DNA of 64,000 bases from Ephydatia muelleri (taxonomy: Eukaryota > Porifera > Demospongiae > Spongillida > Spongillidae). Under the pieces are notes generated by a model. That model searched no databases and was not told the origin of the DNA. It saw nothing but the letters and a program-made list of their open reading frames with translations. Numbering within the stretch: the first letter of the stretch is position 1; every line of letters starts with the position of its first letter. Location of the stretch: positions 10,253,766-10,317,765 of the forward strand of contig JABACO010000003.1 in the NCBI GenBank assembly GCA_013339895.1, read 5' to 3'. This document shows positions 55,853-64,000 of the stretch, piece by piece. The translations under genes were made by a program, and so were the position numbers.

Positions 55853-58493
55853 ATGGAATTGGATGAGAACGTGCAACCAGCTAGCAGCCGAAGAAGCTAT
55901 ACGCTTTCGAAAGATATGCTACCTCCGTTGGAGACACTAGTGGTGACTATTGTGGGGTCCACTGAACTTGATGGTATACTATCTGTAGCGATACCAAACC
56001 GTCTGCTAGAAGACTGGGCAAATTCACGGAGCACCGATACAAGCTTCGTGGCGTTGTTAAATGAACGTATTGAGGACGATATCATGTCTTTCAACCCAGA
56101 CGCGACACGTTTAGAGACACAATTGTATCGCAGATCGCTGAGTGTTGCATCTAAACTTAGAAAAACGAGGGGTGCAAAGAGGATCGATGTGCTATTTGGC
56201 TCCACCAGCACTACAATTTTTAAAGGTGAGTTGTTTCCTGCTGCCATGCTTGTTGAAGAACGAAGCGTAGCGAACGACTTATTGGCTGAAGCCGATGCTA
56301 TGATATACGATTTGCAGAATCAGCTAATTTTCGTGAGGCAAGAACTGACTGAAGCACACGAAACGCTTGCTTCACAGTATTGTAACAAAGGAGGTAAATT
56401 AGATGATGTAAGCAACAGGACGCTCGATGGAAAGTACAAGATGTAGTTAGTTGCACAAGTAGAGCATTGGAATTCCTGCATGCCATCATACGGGATTACT
56501 CCTGACTCACATGTCATACCATCACTGGAAAACCTCTAACTATGCCTCTGTTATCAGGAACCACTGATATCGATAACTCCGACAGCACCGAGGCAAATCT
56601 AAAGGTTTTGTATCCGCTAGATAGATTCGGAGTAAGCGACAAGTTTTACCAAGAACTTCCCATGCTTTTCTCAGAGCTTCCAAGGTCTAATGCCGTAAAT
56701 AAAAACGCGCACCGAACTCAATGATATCTTGCACCTCATCCGCATCGAGGGATATGAAGGTGCCTATCGGCCGTTTGAAAGTACTTTGTGCAAACACTTG
56801 TCAATATTGGTAATAGTAAACATTACAAACAATACATGCATGTAATAATTCATTCTTCTCAATGCAGATAGCAAAGAACCCAGCAGTATTTGCATCTGGT
56901 AAAAAAAAATTAAAATCAGGATTTCTGGGGAAGGTGCTAAGTTCTCAAGAACGTCTAATTTCATTCTGTTATCATATGCTATCCCTGGAACCTTCCATTG
57001 GACAATACTTATCCGGACTAGGTAAGAAAGTGAATAGACCTACTCATGCAGTTATGTTTACTATTTATAATACTGTCGGTGCATGCAGGCAACCATACTA
57101 TTGCAGTAGTCAAAGGTATGGAAGATTACTAAACAATCTCCGCAGCGTTTTCTGTGACCTTTGATGAAATTAACCATCTTCAGCAGACAGCTTTGTCAAT
57201 GTCAATGGTAACCCTTACCCTATTGAACTCTTTCTGAGTTCAGACATGAAGGTTGGTGTTGTCTAGTTTAAGGAGGTACCCCATGCACGTTCTTTCTATG
57301 TTCTAATAGTTAGTTTACGCTTTTGACACTGGGTCTAAATGGAGCAAATTCTATATACGCTTGCCCATTTTGCACGATGCACCGTGATAACAGGTTTGAA
57401 CGTACTAAGCCTGTTACAGTGAAATGTGGTACATAATGCCTTTCTCTAGATGGGACATGTCAAAGGCAGAAGCGCACTTTACCAACACTGTTGTGAGAAC
57501 ACTTGCTACTCTTAGGTGAGGAATATATATATAAATTCCTACATGTCCTAACTGCAATCTTGCAGATGCAATGGCAAAATGGCAGCACAGCACAAAGGCT
57601 CAATACATCGGCCACTCACTTTTATACCACTTCATCATGTGATACTTGATGAATTACATGTATTGTTAAGGATTTTTGATGTGATGCTACGGAACCTTAT
57701 AATGATTATGAAGTCAATGGATGATCGGCTTCATCTTCACACTAACTTGCATCTACATCAACTGGTGGCATGCATTAAAAGTTGCGGGTTTCATTCAATG
57801 TTTGGGAATCAGTGTCAAGTAGTGGCAATTTTGCGTGGACATCCTTAACGGGTGAAAGTGTGAAGAAAGTTTTAAAGTTACACATGCACACTATGTACAA
57901 ACATTGCATCCCGTCATCTTCTACTTACACTAGCTACTTCCGCCAAAAATGAAAGCTATCCCTCTGCCAAGTACATTGCTGCCAACTATTGTTAAACTGT
58001 GGACGGTATATGCAAGGGGGAGGGTGGGGGTGGGGGTGGATAGAATTAAATCAATATTGAGCAGGTTTCTATATTGAATGTTAAAACAGGATTTTGAAGA
58101 TTTGTACACTATGATATCCAGTGAGTCACCACCATTAAATGCTGCAGATGACATTCATCAGAAGGTGTGTTGTCAGGTACACCAAACAATGCTGTCATAC
58201 TGTGTATATAATATATATATTATATAGAGCAAGAGATGGGTTGAACTATTCTTGAGCATCAAAGAGGATGGTCACCAACTCAAGCATGTAACTCCATACA
58301 TTCATGCCATGGTGTATCATGTTCCAAACAGCATGGAAGTATGAAATTACTTCTCCAGCAACCTGTGGGATGCCCCAGCAGAAGACAGAGTACAGGCTGG
58401 AAGAGCTGCGTGAGTATGCCAGAGAAAGGAGGTCTAACACTAAGCATAATTCTGCATACTGGCATGAAGGAGGGATTGAGGCCCATCGGTCTT
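55853..58493 (+). pseudogene. Transposase-like gene of an uncharacterised family
   Basis: The first exon (55,853-56,446) is open for 197 codons, with PNRLLEDWANSRSTDTSFVA and a C-terminal coiled-coil-like stretch (QNQLIFVRQELTEAHETL). It ends at a premature stop after GKYKM. Further blocks follow with stops and shifts: 56,545-56,720 (TDIDNSDSTEANLKVLYPLD), 56,862-57,060, 57,110-57,250, 57,575-57,850 (IPLHHVILDELHVLLRIFDV) and 58,240-58,493 (HVTPYIHAMVYHVP). I associate this motif set with a widespread unnamed TE-encoded protein family of animals and Glomeromycotina fungi, with Cys/His and acidic residues near the middle. The terminal inverted repeats support a transposase role. Family naming is from memory and uncertain. 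Confidence 0.6.
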
Positions 58494-58609
58494 AAACTCG
58501 GGAAGCACACCTACATCAAATGAACATTGCCAAGACATCCTTAAAGCATGATTACAGTACTGCTGGAGGACAACTACATGTATAACATTACTGTAATGTT
58601 GTTTACAAT

Positions 58610-59045
58610 GAGCTGCAATGTTTTGAATGAGCTCTGCATGATGTTGCCTGCAGGAGTTCATAATGTTTGCCTTCAAACATACACGGGCCTATGAACTTTA
58701 AATGAGTGTGATAAAATGGTGTGTTACAACAGATAATCATGTAGTGGGCTTTACGTGTACCACATGCATGTATCCACCTCATCCTGACTTAATTCAGCTG
58801 ATCACTGTGAAAGCAGTTCAGGAATTGATTCTCTGGCTAGACCATGCTGTGAATAAGGTCTATAGGTTGTCTGCAATTATGACCTATAAATTGTCTCTCT
58901 TGATACTCCTGTACTATAGATGTTTTGAATGAGCTCTGCATGATATTGCCTGCAGGAGTTCATAATGTTTGCCTTCAAGCATCCATTGGCCTATGAATGT
59001 GATAAAATGGTGCATTCCAACAGATAATCATGTACATGTAGCGGG
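58610..59045. repeat. Direct repeat of about 140 bp
   Basis: TGTTTTGAATGAGCTCTGCA and GGAGTTCATAATGTTTGCCT recur at about 58,618 and 58,920, each followed by an AACAGATAATCATGTA stretch. Also present in the unit B copy at 32,752 and 33,056. Confidence 0.85.
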
Positions 59046-59049
59046 CTTT

Positions 59050-60200
59050 ACCACTGTACTTTTGCGCACCTAATGTCCATGCACAAGAGTTATTCCAGGG
59101 TTTTAAGCCGTTCGTATGTGTGCATGATATGACGCTTACCTAAATTTGTTTAGGATATTTTAAAAATCATAAATGTACATCTCCTTGTAATCACACATGT
59201 TACACAACTTGTACATGGTTATAGCTATGGACTTCCTTTTTCAACGCATCATACTACATCATTTCTGTATGGTAAAATGTATATGGTGGGATCTTGCTTT
59301 AACTTCGTGTTTTTATCCCCGAATCCCACGGTTATCAAAACCTACTATGCTTTTTGCTGATATGACCATGCAAATTGCACCAGCACATTAAAAATGATTC
59401 AGATGGGTAAATAATCGTGAGCTACATGTATACAACAGAAATTTCTCCTTGTGCTGTTTGATAGCTTCGAACGCTTTGGTTTAACTTACGCCAACGAAAC
59501 GGCACTACTATTCTCATTCCCGCCTGATGTAGCGACACCTCGCGTTAAAATACTCGATCGGTTATCATGATTAGTTCCACTATTGTGTCGCGTGAGAATG
59601 CAAGAAATCACTTGGTATGGCCTGGGAACAAACAAAATGCTCGACTAAATTTGTGCATGCGTATGTAGGATATAGTTTTGATAGTGTTTGGGCAACAACA
59701 AAAGCATGTCAGGACCTGTTGTTATTATACACTAGTCTGGCACGCAGAATTTGCGCACTTGCGCTGCATCAATCCACATAAGCGTGGGCGTACCGTTTTT
59801 CTCGTTGCAGAAACGGAGGTTTAGCACATAATATCGTAGTCTTACTATTTTAATGGTCTCGTGAGCAGAAGTCTCGTGAGCAGACGATACATCAATATGA
59901 CACAAGGTATTACATAATGACATACGTTTATGAATATAATTCATTATGCTCGGTTGTAATTAGTTAATTTGTCTTGAATTTAATTAATGGATGCTTAATG
60001 TTCTTTACATGATACACATATATTATAATCAGACCGATTTTTAGAGAATACTAAACCTGTTTGGAATTCAATTTGAAAAATAATAATTTTAGTTAATTGA
60101 TTTGAATTAATAATTTCTCGTCTTGAAACATAATAAAAAGGTGGCAATGTTATTGGTGAAATCAGAATTCTCAAATCTCTATCACAACCTTACATATTCA
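59050..60200. other. 3' non-coding part of the nested transposon
   Basis: No gene recognised; nearly identical to 33,185-34,325. AT-rich, with small open frames that show no motif. Confidence 0.5.
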
Positions 60201-60225
60201 CTCATGTCCTCCATTTCTGGCCATG

Positions 60226-60634
60226 ACTTTGAAGCTCCGCACAACTTTTTGTCGCTGATTCCATAGCGAGCGCTATCTCAAATGCACCCTTTAACGTTAA
60301 CCCGGCTTCTCCCAATAACCTACGCTGAGTTTGAGCATCGTTAATGCCACATACAATTCGGTCCCTTAACATATCATCCAAAAATTGACCATATTCACAA
60401 TGTTCTGCCAATTGGCGCAAAGACGTGACATACTCAGCCACAGATTCATTAGAACCCCTAATACGGCAGTTAAATTTAAACCGCTGCATTATAGCTGATG
60501 GCTTTGGGTTATGGTGGTCAGACACAAGCTTGACTATTTCGGTAAACGATTTCTCACCGGGTTTACTTGGGGATACCAGGGTCCTTATGAGTCTGTAGGT
60601 TGCAGCTCCACACGCACTCCGCTTAAACCTTGAG
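60226..60634 (-). pseudogene. Ty3/gypsy gag middle segment, unit C
   Basis: Same frame and motifs as 34,352-34,760 (YRLIRTLV, FKFNCRIRG, MLRDRIVCGI). It lies between the nested transposon and the Merlin-type insertion. Confidence 0.8.
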
Positions 60635-60689
60635 CACTGTAGTGTGTGCATGTAGGAGTATGTTGTTTCTAAATAATGCACACGGTACA

Positions 60690-60810
60690 GGGGGGGGGTC
60701 AGGGAAGGGTGTACTGGTGGTCAGGGGAGGGTGTGCAGGTGGTCAGGGGAGGGTGTACTGGTTGTCAGGGGAGGGTGTACTGGTGGTCAGGGGAGGGTGT
60801 ACTGGTATGT
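60690..60810. repeat. 22-bp minisatellite, unit C
   Basis: Same GGTCAGGGGAGGGTGTACTG units as 34,815-34,935, preceded by a longer G-run. Confidence 0.9.
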
Positions 60811-61008
60811 GACGAGGCATAATGGTTACTACAACTCCAGGTCTTTATGCAAGATCTATGGGAAAGGTATTATGAATTGTTCACCACTGATGATAGCTCC
60901 ACTGTTGCATCCCTATTATATATCTATCTGCTAGAGCATCGCTCTGACATTGACCACGACGACTGTAACAGGACTGTAACATACTAGAAGCTATAGCAAC
61001 CAATAAAT

Positions 61009-61680
61009 TTAACGAGTACATTTCCCCCTCACGATTAAATGGATAGAAGATTTAACAATGAAGTATAGTGCAACATAACTGATAGCTATACAGGGTAATG
61101 CTGTGCGATGTGCTTCAGTATATTCCCAAATGCTAGGCCCTCCAAATCTTTTCCTCCACATAAATTCAGGAAGATAGGTCTCAAATAGAGCAGAGTTCAT
61201 CACTTTCCCCTCTCGCATCATCCGCTTGCAGCAGCTCCACATACCCTCAACACTTTGGGTATGTGCTCCGGTGGTGGGGTCAACAAAATGGAGCGAGTGG
61301 TTGACAGTCTGATGTGTGTTGCCTGTTGTAGCTGTCAGCTGGTTGTAGGAGCTTCACTTGTCACTCAGTACTATACTTTCCGGTCTCACATGTTGGGAGA
61401 TAAGGCAAAGCAAGGTTGCAGCATCTCTCTTCTCCACCTCAACCAAAAAGCACTCTCCGCTGCCTCTCTCAATCCCACCAAACACCCAGTGTCCATCCAC
61501 AACTCTGCCACGGTTGTACTTTCTCTTCCCAAATATACTTTCATCGATTTCAACTTCAACCCCTGGCCCGCCGATCACAGCAGGATGAGCCAGAAAGTAC
61601 TCCGCACAAATATCGCGCACAAAGTTGTACCAGTCCACAGCGGTGGCACTGCTTATCTGCAATATGCAATATGCATAACA
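61009..61680 (-). pseudogene. Merlin/IS1595-like transposase, disrupted, copy C
   Basis: Same as 35,137-35,800: EIDES, VLSDK and SVEGMW hold the D, D and E catalytic positions, and the same TGA follows SDK (about 61,354). Here WVFGGIERGSGECF keeps the more usual residues (unit B has LVFGG and GACF). Nine bases missing in unit B are present near 61,120. N-terminus not found. Confidence 0.8.
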
Positions 61681-61861
61681 AATTTTACAGTGCTTATATA
61701 TACCTCCAATTCATCCTGTGCCTTGTTTTATTTGATATCAAAGCGTAAGTGCTAACCCTAAATTGCAGCTGCACAGCTTATATCATCTAACGCGCAAGCT
61801 TGTTAATTACTTGTTAATTGATTTGGATCGATATGAACAAGGGGGGCCACTAAACTAAAGG

Positions 61862-61996
61862 ACAACCAATAGCTCTTTTCTTTCCGTTGTCTGCTATTTC
61901 ATTTGCCGCGAAGTATTGCTCCAGACGCTCTATGTAAGTCACCCATTCTTCAACGCCACGGTCGAATTCTGTCAAACGTCCATAATGCGCTGCCAT
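61862..61996 (-). pseudogene. Gag N-terminus of the Ty3/gypsy element, unit C
   Basis: Start codon at 61,996, about 40 codons up to the Merlin insertion, as in unit B at 35,980-36,115. Confidence 0.7.
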
Positions 61997-62032
61997 CCTT
62001 TCACCTTCTCCTTATACCCTCGTCGCCAAATA

Positions 62033-62165
62033 TGTAGTGTATCAACACTAACCTAACGACCACACTACCACACACGCACCTTAGAGGAAAAGGATCATCG
62101 ACTGCACTGCGCATGCGTGATACAAAATATACACACCTATTACTACATAAACGCAATACATCACA
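62033..62165 (-). repeat. Ty3/gypsy LTR (5')
   Basis: 133 bp, TG...CA; followed by gtaac (62,166-62,170), the right half of the target duplication. Confidence 0.9.
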
Positions 62166-62170
62166 GTAAC

Positions 62171-63117
62171 TATATGCATCAGAGCAGCCATACATTTTAT
62201 AATTCTTCATATTACATTTCAGGTGTTTAAAATTGCCTACTGTGACAGATTCAATCTAGAGAATGTTATTATGAAGCTGTTGTTCAGAAATTTGTTACAA
62301 CCAGCACAGTTAATTTACGAAGAAATTCCGAGATCCACTCTTCCTGAACAAATACAAATGATTGGTCCAGCTTCTTGCTTCAACACTGAAAGGTTTGTGT
62401 ATTTATTTTTACAATGTCTTTTAATTTTAATTAGGTTTTTACTGAAGGTGTGAGAGCTACAATTTGCTCATAAGATCATGCAGAAATAATCAGCAAAAGC
62501 AAGCCCTAGCAAAGAATATCAATATTGCTAAACAGCTTTGCAGTTTTGGAAAGCATCAGTTTTTCATTTTCAGTACGTAGCCATGTGCACTATCTGAAAG
62601 ATTTGCAATCTTTTCATGAATAATAATTTTATACTTCAGTATAATTTGTTTTTCTATATAGGAGTGAAGATGATCTTAACAGCACTTTATCACTCTGTGG
62701 AAGTGCAATGCTTTCTTGGAGGAGCATGTGTACAGTAGCATCATCAGCCCATTCACCAACTTGGTACATTATTAAAGGCCAGTATGTTGTCATGCTTGTA
62801 ACACATCCAATCTTATGTGTAGCATATTGGGCTGAGTTGGGATTTATGGTTATAAACACACCTGGGTTGGGAAGTACTTCATTAAGCACTCTCAAAGACT
62901 TCATTCTGCTCGTTGTTGCCTCCAGGCATTACCCTTATGACTATTGGCCATGTTTCGAAGGCTGTCATTGGGTCGGATGGCCAAGTTATCCATTTCTGTG
63001 ACGATGTGGCATACACTGAAAGCGATGTAAGTTGTAGTTTGTATTTATTTAGAATTGCTTATGAATTTTCAGTCAGAAACTGGAACTTTTTATGGTACAT
63101 TTCAAGCTGGGATTCAC

Positions 63118-63152
<35 letters not shown>

Positions 63153-64000
63153 AAATGGGTGAAGGCCTCCTGTGATTACTCCAAGTGCACCCCAAAAGGT
63201 TGTGACCCTCAGTCTGGTGCTAACAATCCGGGTGATTTCACTCACTGTGTATGCAAAAGGAGTGAAATCACTCTGTCTATAAAAAATGAATTATGTTTTT
63301 TAATCATGGCTTTCAAGCAAAATAGATAGTTCATGTCCGTGCGTGTAATAGGCGTCAGTTTTTGTTTCACTTCACAATTGATCACTGTGTAACTTGAAAT
63401 GATTAATGTATTATCATATCTGTTAGATGGAAGTGTTAGGTACTCGATTAACAGGAAGAATGTTTCGAAAGTTGAATGCTGAATTTTTTTCTTCAATATT
63501 CATTATCCATATCGCATTCCAAATCCTGGCCGTGTATTGAAAACAAGGGTACATTATGAGCATTTAGAACTACATGCTCCTCCCACACGCATGCACACCA
63601 GCACCGAATAATTTACAATAACAAGCGCGCGCCCATTCAACTTCAATTGACAACTTGTTAATTATAGTTGCTGATAGGAAAAAATTACGTAATGGGAAAG
63701 TAATTAATTTTGTTGATTCTGCTGCCCACAAGACGAATTTATTATTATTATTATTATTCTTAAAATATATTCATATTAACATTATAGGATGTTCAAATAA
63801 ATGCACATTATTATTTACATCCTTATTTCAATATAAATGCACCAGATAATAAAAGGTTTATGGCGGAGGAGCTATCCTAGAAAGGATAGCTGTTATTATT
63901 ATTATATTATGCCCATTTTGAAAAAATAATCATGAATATGTTAAATTGTACAGATGTCTATGGATGTCCGCAACTTCTGGACATGATGAGTTAGCCGGCT
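62171..64000. repeat. Tandem-unit TRAF block, copy C (cut by window end)
   Basis: Matches 36,289-38,120 almost without change, including the open exon-like stretch at 62,223, the C-run (63,121-63,150, longer than copy B) and the 145-bp small insertion (63,760-63,905). A third TRAF-like gene would be expected beyond the window. Confidence 0.95.

Larger units (their letters stand above)
55257..60225. mobile_element. 4,969-bp DNA transposon nested in gag
   Basis: It splits the gag frame cleanly. Imperfect terminal inverted repeats of about 24 bp: CATGGCCAGAAAT-AGC-GGACATGA at the left, and the same with GGA in the middle at the right (reverse complement). No target duplication longer than one or two bases is evident. 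It carries a transposase-like pseudogene on plus and about 1.7 kb of 3' non-coding sequence with a long direct repeat. A truncated copy is in unit B (32,407-34,351). Confidence 0.75.
51596..62165 (-). mobile_element. Ty3/gypsy retrotransposon with nested insertions
   Basis: Flanked by gtaac on both sides (51,591-51,595 and 62,166-62,170). The empty site is at 10,454-10,458. Order on the minus strand: 5' LTR (62,165-62,033), leader with TGGCGACGAGGG, gag start, Merlin-type insertion, gag middle, a 4,969-bp DNA transposon (60,225-55,257), gag end with zinc knuckles, protease, RT, RNase H, integrase, a polypurine stretch (GAGGAGGGAGAAA), 3' LTR (51,718-51,596). Without the two insertions the element would be roughly 4.4 kb. 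Several frameshifts make it inactive. Confidence 0.9.

Overview
This is eukaryotic, metazoan-type DNA. Introns are very short (51-61 nt, GT-AG), the sequence is AT-rich, and it is packed with transposons and microsatellites. The TRAF-like proteins, with their run of TRAF-type zinc fingers and a C-terminal TRAF/MATH domain, resemble the expanded TRAF-like families I associate with demosponges such as Amphimedon. A sponge is my best guess, but another early-branching animal is possible. There are no operons, bacterial promoters, tRNA or rRNA genes, or CRISPR arrays.

Layout. From 1 to about 5,600 lie degraded pieces: a non-LTR reverse transcriptase, a Tc1-like transposase fragment and an OTU-like cysteine protease pseudogene. 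From about 5,700 to the end the window is a tandem array of large, nearly identical units. Unit A is about 5,700-16,857, unit B 16,858-42,820, and unit C runs from 42,821 past the window end. Each unit carries (i) small secreted double-TIL-domain proteins (intact genes at 7,298-7,859, 17,030-20,059, 30,635-31,188 and 47,504-48,065, all minus strand, plus broken copies at 6.2-6.6, 28.8-29.3 and 45.6-46.1 kb and an orphan first exon at 42.84-42.90 kb) and (ii) a TRAF-like gene (12,294-14,390 and 38,273-40,372, minus; the third copy begins at 62,171 but is cut by the window edge before the gene).

Because the units are paralogous, several mobile elements can be delimited against empty sites inside the window. 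A 5,230-bp DNA transposon at 23,214-28,443 has identical 143-bp terminal inverted repeats and a 9-bp target duplication; its empty site is at 45,288-45,296. It encodes a RecQ-like helicase convergent with a large DUF6589-like protein, the probable transposase. Two insertions in the third TIL locus (17,511-19,983 and 20,107-20,838), and probably a third at 14,636-16,008, form one element family with a long self-complementary end, a short hairpin at the other end, insertion between A and T without target duplication, and in the longer members a gene for a lysine-rich repeat protein. A Ty3/gypsy element (51,596-62,165, minus; 5-bp duplication gtaac; empty site at 10,454) carries two nested DNA transposons. 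A 794-bp foldback element sits at 49,661-50,454.

How it fits together: the host genes look like a fast-evolving multigene array of a cytoplasmic signalling or ubiquitin-ligase-like TRAF family and a secreted protease-inhibitor-like family. The array is being reshaped by duplication, inversion, deletion and transposon insertion. The helicase plus DUF6589 transposon and the palindrome-ended A|T-inserting elements are the strongest candidates for something under-described.
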